Shown in pieces: positions 1 through 7,959 of a stretch of DNA of 64,000 bases (its first letter is position 1; each line of letters begins with the position of its first letter). The notes beneath the pieces are model-generated. The model did not search any database. It worked only from the letters and a program-made list of their open reading frames with translations, and was not told the origin of the DNA. Made by a program: the position numbers and the translations under genes. Source of the stretch: an uncultured Collinsella sp. (GTDB lineage Bacteria; Actinomycetota; Coriobacteriia; Coriobacteriales; Coriobacteriaceae); the NCBI GenBank assembly GCA_934668345.1, contig CAKUNE010000001.1, forward strand, positions 471,614 through 535,613, given 5' to 3'.

Positions 1-228
1 GAGATCGCTGCGCTCGCTGATCGTCAGGTCGCGCGTCACGTGTGCGCGCTCAAGACTCGTCGCGCCTCCATGCACCTTGGCAATGCGGTGCGCGCGGTCG
101 AGCGTTTGCAGGTCACGGCGAATGGTGGACGGCGTCACACCCAGGGCCTCGGCAAGATCCGGTACGGTAACCGAGCCAGCCTGCTGCACCATCGAGACGA
201 TCGCGTTAAGCCTATCTTCCGCAAGCAT
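1..228 (-). CDS. DeoR-family transcriptional regulator, N-terminal part
   Basis: Only the first 76 residues lie in the window; the gene runs off the left edge. The translation starts MLAEDRLNAIVSMVQQAG and contains a winged helix-turn-helix typical of the DeoR family, with the recognition helix around TPSTIRRDLQTLD (residues 33-45) and the wing around KVHGGA (residues 50-55). The ATG lies 3 bases after the stop codon of the upstream oxidoreductase, so the two are almost certainly cotranscribed. DeoR proteins usually repress their own sugar-metabolism operon, which fits an oxidoreductase partner. The effector domain is not visible and the ligand is unknown. Confidence 0.8.
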   Translation of the reverse strand, partial: MLAEDRLNAIVSMVQQAGSVTVPDLAEALGVTPSTIRRDLQTLDRAHRIAKVHGGATSLERAHVTRDLTISERSDL

Positions 229-231
229 CGC

Positions 232-1311
232 TTACTCCTCCTCGGGGTACACGACCCCCCAATCAGCGCGGAGCTTGGTCATAAGCTCCATAACATCAGA
301 AGCATAGCCCAGGAGCTTGCGCTTCGAATCGTCACCGGCAACCGCCTTCTCCAGGTCGGCCATCTCGTAGCACAGGGCATAGGCCTCGGTGCCAGCGTGG
401 ACCTCCTCGCGATGACCGTCCGCAGTCCACACGATGGTCGCATGGTCGGCACGCGGATACTCGTTGACCTCGATATAGCACTTGTCGAAGCTGATGACCG
501 AGCGCTTGGGCTGCTTGGAGTGAAGCGTAAGGCTCACGACGCCCAGCTGCTGCTCGGCGTTACGGCACACAATGCCACCCGCAACGTCGACACCGGTCTC
601 GCAGGTGTTACCCAGAGACACGACCTCGGTGGGCTGGCTAGCCATGAACAGGCGCATGACCGAAAGGGCATAGACACCGATGTCGAGCATGGCACCGCCG
701 GCGAGGTTGCGGTTATAGAAACGATTTGTCAGATCACCGTACTCCTTGAAGCTGCCAAAGTTGAGCTGGGCGAGGTTCATGCGACCAAAGTCGCCGGCAT
801 CCATGCGGCGGCGCAGCTCCTGATACAGCGGCATGTGGAGCACCGTGGTAGCGTCCATAAGGACAACGTTGTGTTCATCTGCAATGGCGCGAGCCTCATC
901 GAGCTCAGCTGAGTTGAGGGTAATGGCCTTCTCGCAGAGCACGTGCTTGCCGGCGGCCAGAGCGGCTCGCAGGTAGGTAATGTGCGTGTTGTGCGGCGTG
1001 GTGATATAGACGGCGTCGATGTCCGGATCGGCGTAGAGGTCCTCGACCGTGTCGTACACCTTCTCGACGCCATACTGCGCGGCAAAAGCCTGGGCCTTGG
1101 ACAGCGTACGATTAGCGACACCCGCAAGCTTGCGGCCGGCAAGAGCGAGAGATTGGGCCATCTGGTTGGCAATAACGCCGCAACCGATCACAGCCCAACG
1201 GAGCTCGGGAGCCGTAAAGATGTCCTCGGGGAACGGCTTGTCCTGGACCGAAGCGAATGCTGCTTTGGCGGCTGCCGCAGCGTCGAGTGGAGCCTGCTTG
1301 GAATCTGCCAT
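232..1311 (-). CDS. Gfo/Idh/MocA-family NAD(P)-dependent oxidoreductase
   Basis: A 359-residue protein with an N-terminal Rossmann domain whose nucleotide-binding loop reads VIGCGVIA (about residues 41-48), followed by the family motif CEKAITLN (EKP-like, with A replacing P) and a C-terminal alpha/beta substrate domain. Family members oxidise or reduce cyclic sugars, inositols or trans-dihydrodiols in the cytoplasm; the substrate cannot be read from sequence. Two ATG codons stand in tandem; the second (position 1311) has the better spacing, 6 bases, to AGGAGG. The next gene, a DeoR regulator, follows after 3 bases, suggesting a small sugar-catabolic operon. Confidence 0.85.
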   Translation of the reverse strand: MADSKQAPLDAAAAAKAAFASVQDKPFPEDIFTAPELRWAVIGCGVIANQMAQSLALAGRKLAGVANRTLSKAQAFAAQYGVEKVYDTVEDLYADPDIDAVYITTPHNTHITYLRAALAAGKHVLCEKAITLNSAELDEARAIADEHNVVLMDATTVLHMPLYQELRRRMDAGDFGRMNLAQLNFGSFKEYGDLTNRFYNRNLAGGAMLDIGVYALSVMRLFMASQPTEVVSLGNTCETGVDVAGGIVCRNAEQQLGVVSLTLHSKQPKRSVISFDKCYIEVNEYPRADHATIVWTADGHREEVHAGTEAYALCYEMADLEKAVAGDDSKRKLLGYASDVMELMTKLRADWGVVYPEEE

Positions 1312-1431
1312 CATGTGCCTCCTGTGTCATAGAACGTCTTGCATTTCGGACAGCTCTATATTCGCACAAACACGCGCGTCTGTGCGCGTTTTTGCGTATC
1401 TCACCGCTAAACGGTCATTTTTGCCCCGCAA

Positions 1432-1491
1432 ACGGCGCATCTATACGCATATTCACGCAATCCCACGCACGCAAATACGCACAAATGCGCA
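1432..1491. promoter_or_regulatory. Helically phased ACGC repeats upstream of the oxidoreductase-deoR operon
   Basis: ACGC recurs at 1445, 1455 and 1465, then at 1477, that is every 10 to 12 bp or one DNA turn, with further GCGC and GCGT steps on both sides (1372-1398, 1433-1436, 1486-1490). The block lies 120-180 bp upstream of the oxidoreductase start. Arrays of short direct repeats on one DNA face are known for DeoR-type operators, so this may bind the regulator at the left edge. That link is inference. The rest of the 1312-1655 interval shows only a REP-like palindrome. Confidence 0.35.
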
Positions 1492-1614
1492 TTGGTCATT
1501 GCTCAGAGACAGGGGCTTATGCTTAGAACTCAAAAGACAGGATGATCCGCTTAGCCTCGTCACTCATGGCGCGCTGCAGCTCAAAGGACCGCCCCTAACT
1601 GCCAACAGTATGCC

Positions 1615-1643
1615 CACTCATTTAAGTCTGTCCCCAATGAGTG
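1615..1643. repeat. REP-like palindrome with TGTCCCC core
   Basis: CACTCATT (1615-1622) pairs with AATGAGTG (1636-1643), and the loop carries CTGTCCCC. The motif is the complement of the GGGGACAG text found in the palindromes at 54506, 57510 and 60228, so it is listed as a degenerate member of the same class. It lies between the convergent ends of unrelated signals, 13 bp before the rplX terminator. Confidence 0.45.
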
Positions 1644-1655
1644 CAATGAGTAGGG

Positions 1656-1695
1656 ATAGAAAAAGGCCCGGGTGCCGTGGGGCATCCGGGCCTTT
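1656..1695 (-). terminator. Rho-independent terminator after rplX
   Basis: The arms 1662-1676 and 1681-1695 form a GC-rich stem with a 4-base loop. On the minus strand it is followed by a run of T (the A run at 1660-1664). It closes the rplC-rplX operon, so rplE and the rest of the usual spc genes are not cotranscribed here. Confidence 0.85.
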
Positions 1696-1721
1696 GCTAG
1701 CAACTTGATGTTGCGGGCAGC

Positions 1722-2027
1722 TTAGAACTTGTGGCCGCACTTCTTGCAGACGCGCAGCTTGTTCTTGCCGTCCTTCTCGTGACCGACGCGGGTAACCTTA
1801 CCGCACTCGGGGCAAACGAGATTGACGTTGGAGGCATCGATGGGAGCCTCCTGCGAAACGATGCCGCCCTGCTGGTTGGCAGCGTTGGGCTTGACGGCCT
1901 TCTTAACGACCGAAACGCCCTCGACAACGACCTTGTTCTCGGCGGGGAGAGCACGCAGGATAACGCCCTGCTTGCCGCGATCCTTACCAGAGAGAACCTG
2001 GACCTTATCGCCCTTCTTGATATACAT
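1722..2027 (-). CDS. rplX: 50S ribosomal protein L24
   Basis: The 101-residue protein begins [19 protein letters not shown], the KOW motif by which L24 starts 50S assembly on 23S rRNA domain I. The C-terminal part carries two CxxC pairs (C72/C75 and C94/C97), so it is a zinc-ribbon form of L24 like those of several actinobacteria and firmicutes. It is the last gene of the operon; a terminator follows directly, whereas in most bacteria rplE comes next. The start ATG is preceded by GGGGAG. Confidence 0.96.
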   Translation of the reverse strand: MYIKKGDKVQVLSGKDRGKQGVILRALPAENKVVVEGVSVVKKAVKPNAANQQGGIVSQEAPIDASNVNLVCPECGKVTRVGHEKDGKNKLRVCKKCGHKF

Positions 2028-2040
2028 ATATCTCCCCTAA

Positions 2041-2409
2041 CTACAGGGTCTCGGGAGCGAGCGAGACGATCTTCATGTACTTCTTGTCACGAAGCTCGCG
2101 AGCGACGGGCCCGAAGATACGGGTGCCGACGGGCGAACCATCGTTGTTGATGACAACGCAGGCGTTCTCATCAAAGCGAATGTAGGAGCCATCCTTGCGG
2201 CGGATCTCCTTAACGGTGCGAACGACGACGCAACGGACAACGTCCTTCTTCTTGACGTTGGCGCCAGGGGTAGCCTCCTGGACAGCACCGATGAACACAT
2301 CGCCGATGCCTGCATAACGACGCTTGGAACCGCCAAGCACCTTGATGCAGCGAATCTTGCGAGCGCCGGAGTTGTCGGCGACGTTCAGCATGGTTTGCAT
2401 CTGAATCAT
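2041..2409 (-). CDS. rplN: 50S ribosomal protein L14
   Basis: A 122-residue protein, the standard length, with the signature start [18 protein letters not shown] and the typical end [11 protein letters not shown]14 sits at the 30S-50S interface next to L19. It is separated from rpsQ by 118 bp in which no second gene or clear signal is seen, and is followed by rplX after 13 bp. Confidence 0.97.
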   Translation of the reverse strand: MIQMQTMLNVADNSGARKIRCIKVLGGSKRRYAGIGDVFIGAVQEATPGANVKKKDVVRCVVVRTVKEIRRKDGSYIRFDENACVVINNDGSPVGTRIFGPVARELRDKKYMKIVSLAPETL

Positions 2410-2527
2410 GGTAGATGTTCCTCCGAACTAAGAACCGAAGAGAGGTGCGCAGCCTGTATACGGCCTGTGGTATGCAAGCCAGGCATACGCACATCTTCGG
2501 AAACGTACAAGTCGTAAGAGCGACTGC

Positions 2528-2788
2528 TTATTTAGCGCGCTCGACGACCTCGATGAGGCGCCAACGCTTCATCTTGGACATAGGACGGGTCTCCATAACG
2601 CGGACGGTGTCGCCCACGCCAGCCGTGCACTCCTCGTCGTGAGCGTGCAGCTTCTTGGAGCTGGTCATCATCTTGCCGTACTTGGGGTGACGCTTGCGCT
2701 CGGTGATGGTGACAACGATGGTCTTGGCACCGGAGACGGAGGTAACGACACCCGTACGGACCTTACGCGAGTTACGCGAATCAGTCAT
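2528..2788 (-). CDS. rpsQ: 30S ribosomal protein S17
   Basis: An 86-residue protein with the S17 pattern RKVRTGVVTSVSGAKTIVV near the N terminus and KRWRLIEVVERAK at the end. S17 binds 16S rRNA early in 30S assembly. It follows rpmC by 16 bp with a GGAG ribosome binding site (AAGGAGAGAAC before ATG). Confidence 0.97.
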   Translation of the reverse strand: MTDSRNSRKVRTGVVTSVSGAKTIVVTITERKRHPKYGKMMTSSKKLHAHDEECTAGVGDTVRVMETRPMSKMKRWRLIEVVERAK

Positions 2789-2804
2789 GTTCTCTCCTTA
2801 GGTC

Positions 2805-3020
2805 CTACTCGGCGACAGCGGACTTCTCCGCTGCGATCTCGCGGGCGCGCTGCTCCGTGAGGACGCGAGCGATGTCCTTCTTCACGGTGTTGACGCGAGC
2901 GGTGTTGTCCAGCTGGCTGGTGGCCATCTGGAAACGAAGGTTAAAGAGCTCGGCGCGCATTTCCTTCAGCTTCTCAACGAGCTGAGCGTCCGAGAGCTCA
3001 CGAATCTCTGCGGGCTTCAT
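2805..3020 (-). CDS. rpmC: 50S ribosomal protein L29
   Basis: A 71-residue, mostly helical protein beginning [20 protein letters not shown], the hallmark of L29, with the conserved LFNLRFQMATSQLDN segment. L29 lies at the peptide exit and helps dock signal recognition particle and trigger factor. Its ATG shares one base with the TAA stop of rplP, so translation of the two is probably coupled. Confidence 0.97.
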   Translation of the reverse strand: MKPAEIRELSDAQLVEKLKEMRAELFNLRFQMATSQLDNTARVNTVKKDIARVLTEQRAREIAAEKSAVAE

Positions 3021-3523
3021 TAGTTCTCCTCCTTGGCGGCGGCGGCGTCCTCAGCAGCCCACTTGGCCTCGAGAGCGGCCTCCTCAGCCATCTCCTTCTC
3101 GATGCGCTGCTCAGCGTTCTTAGCAGCAACAATCTTGGTCTTGATGGGAAGCTTGTGCTGTGCAAGACGCAGAGCCTCGCGAGCGACCTCCTCGGGCACG
3201 CCCTTGACCTCGAACATGATGCGGCCGGGCTTGACGACGGCCACCCACTCCTCGGGGTTACCCTTACCAGAACCCATGCGAGTCTCGGCAGGCTTCTTGG
3301 TGATGGGCTTATCGGGGAAGATCGTGATGTAGACACGACCGCCACGCTTCATGTAGCGGGTCATGGCAATACGAGCGGCCTCGATCTGACGGTTGGTGAT
3401 CCAATGGGCCTCGAGAGCCTGGATACCAAACTCGCCGAAATGCAGCTCGGTATTACCCTTGGCCTGGCCCTTCATGGAGCCACGCTGCACCTTGCGGTGA
3501 AGAATACGCTTAGGGGCAAGCAC
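3020..3523 (-). CDS. rplP: 50S ribosomal protein L16 with a charged C-terminal extension
   Basis: The first 137 residues match the usual L16 length and motifs ([33 protein letters not shown]). About 30 extra residues follow (from [18 protein letters not shown] on), rich in Ala, Glu and Lys and predicted helical, ending KEEN. The start is GTG and overlaps the rpsC stop TAG by one base. L16 organises the A-site side of the peptidyl transferase centre. The tail is unusual relative to the typical family length and its role is unknown. Confidence 0.96.
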   Translation of the reverse strand: MLAPKRILHRKVQRGSMKGQAKGNTELHFGEFGIQALEAHWITNRQIEAARIAMTRYMKRGGRVYITIFPDKPITKKPAETRMGSGKGNPEEWVAVVKPGRIMFEVKGVPEEVAREALRLAQHKLPIKTKIVAAKNAEQRIEKEMAEEAALEAKWAAEDAAAAKEEN

Positions 3524-4233
3524 TACTGACCCCTCCTCTCGGAGTTACGACGACGAGGACGGGAAGAGCCCTCGAGTGCAGGGTTGGGAACAGGCTGGCC
3601 CGGGAGCTTCTCGCCCAGGTAGATCCAGACCTTCACGCCGCAAGCGCCCATGGTGGTGCTGGCGACAGCCGTGCCGTAGTCGATCTTGGCACGGAGGGTG
3701 TGCAGGGGCACGCGACCCTCGCGGTACCACTCACGACGGCCCATCTCGGCACCGCCGAGACGACCGGAGCACTGGATACGGATGCCCTTAGCGCCGGCCT
3801 TGCGGGCGGACTGGACAGCCTTGCGCATAGCGCGACGGAAGGCAACACGGCCCTCGAGCTGCTCGGCGATAGACTGAGCAACGAGGTTGGCGTCGAGCTC
3901 GGGGCGCTTGATCTCGACAACGTCGACGGAGAGCTGGCCCTTGGAGACGCCAGCGACCTTCTCGAGCTCGGTGCGGAGGGTATCAATCTCGGCACCCTTC
4001 TTACCGATGACAACGCCGGGGCGAGCGGTGAGGATGATGACCTTCACCTTGTCGCCAGCGCGCTCGATCTCGACGCGGGAGACAGCTGCGCGGGAAAGAC
4101 GCTTCTCGAGGTACTTGCGGATCTCGAGATCGTTACCGAGGGTCTTAGCGTAATCCTTCTCTGCGAACCAGCGGGAGCGCCAGTTCTCGGTGATGCCAAG
4201 ACGGAAGCCGGTGGGGTAGACTTTCTGACCCAT
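3523..4233 (-). CDS. rpsC: 30S ribosomal protein S3
   Basis: A 236-residue protein with a KH domain, whose GxxG-type loop is VIGKKG at residues 75-80, and the C-terminal S3 domain with the segment [13 protein letters not shown]. The tail is basic ([13 protein letters not shown]). S3 forms part of the mRNA entry channel. It starts 6 bp after rplV and shares one base with rplP. Confidence 0.97.
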   Translation of the reverse strand: MGQKVYPTGFRLGITENWRSRWFAEKDYAKTLGNDLEIRKYLEKRLSRAAVSRVEIERAGDKVKVIILTARPGVVIGKKGAEIDTLRTELEKVAGVSKGQLSVDVVEIKRPELDANLVAQSIAEQLEGRVAFRRAMRKAVQSARKAGAKGIRIQCSGRLGGAEMGRREWYREGRVPLHTLRAKIDYGTAVASTTMGACGVKVWIYLGEKLPGQPVPNPALEGSSRPRRRNSERRGQ

Positions 4234-4239
4234 ACAGCT

Positions 4240-4611
4240 TTACGCCTCCTTTCGAGGAGCAACGACGACGGTGATGTGGGAAGTACGCTTCAGAATGCGA
4301 GAAGCGGAACCCTTGGCGCGGGGACGGATGCGCTTAAGCGTCGGACCCTCGTCAACATAGGCAGCGGCGACAACCAGGTTGTCGGCACGCAGACCGTTGT
4401 TGTTCTCGGCGTTCGCAACGGCGGAACGGAGAACCTTCTCGACATCCACGGCGACGGCGCGGTCGCAGAAGTGGAGGATGTCGAAGGCCTGAGCGACAGG
4501 CTTGCGGCGGATCAGATCGACCACCAGGCGGGCCTTGCTGGGGGAAACACGCACGTACTTAGCGACGGCGCGAACCTCGGTGGCCTCAGTTTCAATAGAC
4601 TTAGTTGCCAT
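4240..4611 (-). CDS. rplV: 50S ribosomal protein L22
   Basis: A 123-residue protein with the L22 core [20 protein letters not shown] and the long hairpin that reaches into the peptide exit tunnel ([15 protein letters not shown], then TSHITVVV). The N terminus is about ten residues longer than the shortest homologues. It lies between rpsS (14 bp upstream) and rpsC (6 bp downstream). Confidence 0.97.
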   Translation of the reverse strand: MATKSIETEATEVRAVAKYVRVSPSKARLVVDLIRRKPVAQAFDILHFCDRAVAVDVEKVLRSAVANAENNNGLRADNLVVAAAYVDEGPTLKRIRPRAKGSASRILKRTSHITVVVAPRKEA

Positions 4612-4625
4612 TTACGGTTAACCCC

Positions 4626-4886
4626 CTATTTGGCCTTGTGGCCACGGAACGTACGAGTCGGCGCGAACTCGCCGAGCTTGTGACCAACCATGGACTCGGT
4701 AACATACACGGGCACATGCTTGCGGCCGTCGTGGACGGCGATGGTGTGACCAACCATCTCGGGGAAGATGGTGGACGCGCGGGACCAGGTCTTCACGACG
4801 TCCTTCTTGCCAGCCTCGTTCATCGCGGTGATACGCGAGAGAAGGCGAGTCTCCACGAACGGGCCCTTTTTGAGACTTCTGCTCAT
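4626..4886 (-). CDS. rpsS: 30S ribosomal protein S19
   Basis: An 86-residue protein of near-standard length with the signature [13 protein letters not shown] and the C-terminal [12 protein letters not shown]19 sits in the head of the 30S subunit with S13. It is 32 bp downstream of rplB. An overlapping longer frame on the same strand is a shadow. Confidence 0.97.
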   Translation of the reverse strand: MSRSLKKGPFVETRLLSRITAMNEAGKKDVVKTWSRASTIFPEMVGHTIAVHDGRKHVPVYVTESMVGHKLGEFAPTRTFRGHKAK

Positions 4887-4918
4887 AAGTGCTTTCTCCT
4901 AAAACTCGGTATCCGAAA

Positions 4919-5749
4919 TTACTTCTTACGGCGACGAATGATGTGCTGGTTCGAGACCTTCTTCTTCTTGCGCGTACGAAGGCCCTTCGTCGGCTTACCC
5001 CAGGGGGTAACAGAGGGACGACCAGAGGTGTGGTTCTTGCCCTCGCCACCGCCGTGCGGGTGGTCGACAGGGTTCATGACGGTACCGCGGACGGTCGGGC
5101 GCACGTTCATGTGACGCTTACGGCCGGCCTTGCCGATGACGATGTTGGCGTGATCGGCGTTGCCGACCTCACCGACGGTGGCGCGGCAGGTAACGAGGAT
5201 GCGGCGCATCTCGGAGGAAGGCATACGGACGATAGCGTACTTGCCTTCCTTACCCATCAGCTGGCAAGAGTTACCGGCGGAACGGGCGATAGCAGCGCCC
5301 TTGCCCGGCTGGAACTCGACGGCGTGGATGAGCGTACCGACGGGGATGTCGGCGAGGGGCAGAGCGTTACCCGGCTTGATGTCGGCGTCAGAACCGGACA
5401 TGATGGTCTGACCGACCTCGAGGCCCTTGGGGGCCAGGATGTAGCGCTTCTCACCGTCAGCGTAGTGCAGCAGAGCGATGCGAGCGGAACGGTTCGGATC
5501 GTACTCGATCGTGGCAACCTTGGCGGGCACGCCGTCCTTGTTGCGCTTGAAGTCGATCACGCGGTAACGACGCTTCACGCCGCCGCCCTGGTGGCGGGTG
5601 GTGATGCGGCCGTTGTTGTTACGACCGGCCTTCTTGGGCAGGGGCTCGAGAAGGGACTTCTCGGGCTTGGTGCAGGTGATCTCGGAGAAGTCGGAGATCG
5701 TCTGCCAACGCCTACCAGCGGAGGTCGGCTTAAGGTGCTTTACAGCCAT
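4919..5749 (-). CDS. rplB: 50S ribosomal protein L2
   Basis: A 276-residue protein, standard length, starting [20 protein letters not shown] and carrying the C-terminal [10 protein letters not shown] loop whose histidine lies near the peptidyl transferase centre. The reading frame stays open 25 codons further upstream, but GAAAGGG lies 6 bases before the ATG at 5749 and homology begins there. The 179 bp separating it from rplW is unusually long for this operon and holds inverted and repeated sequence. Confidence 0.97.
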   Translation of the reverse strand: MAVKHLKPTSAGRRWQTISDFSEITCTKPEKSLLEPLPKKAGRNNNGRITTRHQGGGVKRRYRVIDFKRNKDGVPAKVATIEYDPNRSARIALLHYADGEKRYILAPKGLEVGQTIMSGSDADIKPGNALPLADIPVGTLIHAVEFQPGKGAAIARSAGNSCQLMGKEGKYAIVRMPSSEMRRILVTCRATVGEVGNADHANIVIGKAGRKRHMNVRPTVRGTVMNPVDHPHGGGEGKNHTSGRPSVTPWGKPTKGLRTRKKKKVSNQHIIRRRKK

Positions 5750-5829
5750 TACAATCCCTTTCAATAGGAATCCGTTAGCCATCGCAGACAGGGATTCGAG
5801 GTTCTGCCTCGGGTGCGATGACACCGGAC

Positions 5830-5872
5830 GTATACACGGTTCCGGGCGTGTCCATTTTATACGCCCGAAACC
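5830..5872. repeat. Inverted repeat and copy of a 26-bp block also found upstream of rplC
   Basis: Positions 5830-5855 match 7695-7720 at 23 of 26 bases, including GTATACACGG and CGGGCGT. Within it, 5838-5849 pairs with 5861-5872 (GGTTCCGGGCGT against ACGCCCGAAACC, one mismatch). It lies in the rplW-rplB gap. Because the other copy sits just ahead of the rplC leader, the block may be promoter-linked, giving rplB its own entry point; no clear -35 box was found, so the role is open. Confidence 0.5.
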
Positions 5873-5928
5873 TTGAGCTCTCGCCTCCCCTATTTGGGAG
5901 GCATGAGCTCACTCAACAGCAGCGAGTC

Positions 5929-6216
5929 TTAGGCCTGGTTGCCAAAGACCTCGATGGTGTCGCCCTCGGCCAGCGTGACGATGGCCTTCTTCCAAGAACG
6001 GGTCTTGCCGGCGACATAGCGCACGCGCTTGATCTTGGGCTTGACCGTCAAGGTGTTCACGCGAACGACCTTGACGCCGAAGATCTCCTCGACAGCGTCC
6101 TTGATCTGATACTTGTTAGCATCCTTGGCGACCTCGAACGTGTACTTGTTCAGCTCCATGCCGGAGAAGGAACGCTCGGACACGATCGGACGGATGATGA
6201 TCTCGTGGGCGGTCAT
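5929..6216 (-). CDS. rplW: 50S ribosomal protein L23
   Basis: A 95-residue protein with the L23 start MTAHEIIIRPIVSERSFSGM and the conserved segment VNTLTVKPKIKRVRY. L23 is at the tunnel exit and is the main ribosomal docking site of trigger factor. It begins one base after the rplD stop codon. Confidence 0.97.
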   Translation of the reverse strand: MTAHEIIIRPIVSERSFSGMELNKYTFEVAKDANKYQIKDAVEEIFGVKVVRVNTLTVKPKIKRVRYVAGKTRSWKKAIVTLAEGDTIEVFGNQA

Positions 6217-6843
6217 TTATGCAAGCACCTCCCCGAAGTGAGCGGCGATGTCGGCGGGCATCAGCACAGCGTTGTTGTTGACGAGATCGTAGGTGTTGGC
6301 CTCGTCGGCAGTGATGATGAACGTCTTGGGAATGTTGCGGAACGACAGGTAGGCGTTGACGTCCTCATCGCGAACGATGATGGTCAGACGCTTGCCCTCA
6401 AGGCCGAGAGCCTTGAGCATGGCGACGGCAGCCTTGGTGGAAGGCTTCTCGAAGCCGTAGTCGTCGACGAGCACGAGCTCGCCATCGGCCAGCTTGGCGG
6501 ACAGCGCGGAGCGCATAGCCAGCTTGACCTCCTTGTTGTTCATACGCTTAGCGTAGGAACGGGGCTTGGGGGCGAAGACAACGCCACCGTGACGCCACTG
6601 GGCAGCACGGATGGAACCCTGGCGGGCACGGCCGGTGCCCTTCTGACGCCAAGGCTTCTTGCCGCCACCGGAAACCTCAGAGCGACCCTTAGCAGACTGG
6701 GTGCCCTGACGCCAAGAGGCCATCTGGCACTTGACGATGTGGTGCATAACGTGGATGTTCGGCTCGATGCCGTACACCTCAGCGGCGAGCTCGGCCTCGG
6801 CGACCTTCTTGCCCTCGCTGTTCTTTACTTCAAACTTTGCCAT
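6217..6843 (-). CDS. rplD: 50S ribosomal protein L4
   Basis: A 208-residue protein with the L4 extended loop (SGGGKKPWRQKGTGRARQGS, then QWRHGGVVFAPKPR) that lines the peptide exit tunnel, followed by the globular domain. L4 also autoregulates the S10 operon in enterobacteria; whether it does so here is unknown. It is 46 bp downstream of rplC. Confidence 0.97.
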   Translation of the reverse strand: MAKFEVKNSEGKKVAEAELAAEVYGIEPNIHVMHHIVKCQMASWRQGTQSAKGRSEVSGGGKKPWRQKGTGRARQGSIRAAQWRHGGVVFAPKPRSYAKRMNNKEVKLAMRSALSAKLADGELVLVDDYGFEKPSTKAAVAMLKALGLEGKRLTIIVRDEDVNAYLSFRNIPKTFIITADEANTYDLVNNNAVLMPADIAAHFGEVLA

Positions 6844-6889
6844 TTAAGTGTTCTCCTTGGTATGACGCTGGGCTAAATGGGCTGGGCCC

Positions 6890-7510
6890 TTAGGCCATAC
6901 GGATGGCGACGAGACCATTCTTGGCACCCGGGACAGCGCCCTTGACCAAGATGAGGTTCTGCTCGGCATCGATGCGGACAACGGAAAGGTTCTTGACGGT
7001 AACGCGCTCGTTACCCATGTGACCGGCCATCTTGACGCCCTTGAGGACGCGCGCAGGATAGGCGCACTGACCGATAGAACCGGGGTGACGCTGGAAGTGA
7101 GAACCATGCGTCATAGGACCGCGGCGCTGACCCCAGCGCTTGATGCGACCCTGGAAGCCCTTACCCTTGGAGGTACCGATGACGTCGACCTTCTCGACAT
7201 CAGCGAAATCAGCGACGGTGACGACCTCGCCGACCTTGTGCTCCTCGCCGTTCTCGACGCGGACCTCACGAAGGAAGCGGACAGGCTCGACGCCAGCCTT
7301 GGCGAAGTGACCAGCCATGGGCTTGTTCACGTTCTTGGCCTTGATGTCGCCGAAACCGATCTGGACGGCGTCATAGCCGTCGGTTGCCTGAGTTTTAACC
7401 TGCGAGACAGCGCAGGGGCCAGCCTGGATGACCGTGACGGGGACGACGTTGTCGTTCTCGTCCCAAACCTGGGTCATGCCAATCTTGCGGCCGAGAATCA
7501 TGCTGATCAA
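6890..7510 (-). CDS. rplC: 50S ribosomal protein L3
   Basis: A 206-residue protein starting [19 protein letters not shown] and carrying the L3 loop [20 protein letters not shown]. The chosen start is TTG at 7510, seven bases after GGGA; the ATG three codons later (7501) would be 16 bases from it. It heads the operon here because rpsJ, normally first, is at 21432-21740. Its ribosome binding site can pair in a hairpin (7518-7542), which may control initiation. Confidence 0.96.
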   Translation of the reverse strand: MISMILGRKIGMTQVWDENDNVVPVTVIQAGPCAVSQVKTQATDGYDAVQIGFGDIKAKNVNKPMAGHFAKAGVEPVRFLREVRVENGEEHKVGEVVTVADFADVEKVDVIGTSKGKGFQGRIKRWGQRRGPMTHGSHFQRHPGSIGQCAYPARVLKGVKMAGHMGNERVTVKNLSVVRIDAEQNLILVKGAVPGAKNGLVAIRMA

Positions 7511-7517
7511 GATATGA

Positions 7518-7542
7518 TCCCAACTCTCGCGTGGTCTTGGGA
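7518..7542 (-). promoter_or_regulatory. Hairpin that can sequester the rplC ribosome binding site
   Basis: On the minus strand TCCCAA (7542-7537) can pair with TTGGGA (7523-7518), and the latter contains the GGGA used by rplC. Just upstream GCGTAC pairs with GTACGC within about 7545-7566. The hairpins end a leader of roughly 180 nt. Ribosomal protein operons are often autoregulated by such structures; which protein might bind here is not known. Confidence 0.45.
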
Positions 7543-7694
7543 CAATGCGTACACCACCGAGCGTACGCCCCTAGAGGACCACTACTTACACGACGTGCTC
7601 CCCAGCCTTGTATTGCGTCCGGACTACCTGACAACCCTATTAAGCAGGCATTTTGTCCAGCCAGAATACTCCCCTGGTTTCACACAGCTGTTTA

Positions 7695-7720
7695 GTATAC
7701 ACGGCTGCGGGCGTATCCAT
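7695..7720 (-). promoter_or_regulatory. 26-bp block with possible rplC promoter -10 element
   Basis: On the minus strand TATACT (7699-7694) is a good -10 element about 184 bases upstream of rplC, preceded by the GGATACGCCCG text that is repeated at 5830-5855 and, in part, at 24979-24990 upstream of the rpsL promoter. No convincing -35 hexamer is present 16-18 bp upstream, so either an activator or the repeated block itself may stand in for it. Confidence 0.45.
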
Positions 7721-7770
7721 CGAGATTCATATTTCACTCACATTGTTTACGCAGGTAAAGTGCGTGGATG

Positions 7771-7923
7771 TCTCCTGGGCTTGGCAGAGGGCCGGCGAAA
7801 TATATTAAGTTTGCTGCTCTACAGTCCTGCGCAAGACGGAAAGCACATTAAGTGCTTTCCTTTGCGTGCGGAACTCGCGACAAACTTAATATATTTCGCC
7901 GGCCCTCTGCCAAGCTCGGGAGA
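7771..7923. repeat. Long hairpin element, family A, copy 1 (upstream of rplC)
   Basis: Arms of 42 bases, 7771-7812 and 7882-7923, are complementary with only wobble-type changes near the base. They enclose a 69-base core with an inner hairpin (GGAAAGCAC, loop ATTAA, GTGCTTTCC at 7838-7860). The core aligns with those at 25087-25155 and 38161-38228 although the outer arms share little sequence. The element fills most of the 449-bp gap between the phosphatase gene and rplC; the rest of that gap is the rplC leader. Short frames read through it are not considered genes. Confidence 0.9.
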
Positions 7924-7959
7924 CGACACGTTGATGCCTGCTTAACTCTGCTCGCTCGG

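Noticed and set aside
5750..5824. A 25-residue N-terminal extension of L2
   Set aside because: L2 homology begins at MAVKHL, which has a ribosome binding site at the right distance; the extension has none.
7771..7923. Family A elements as ordinary intrinsic terminators of the upstream genes
   Set aside because: No T run follows the stem on either strand in any copy, the arms are much longer than needed, and the gene upstream of copy 2 already has its own terminator. A terminator function is not excluded but is not supported.
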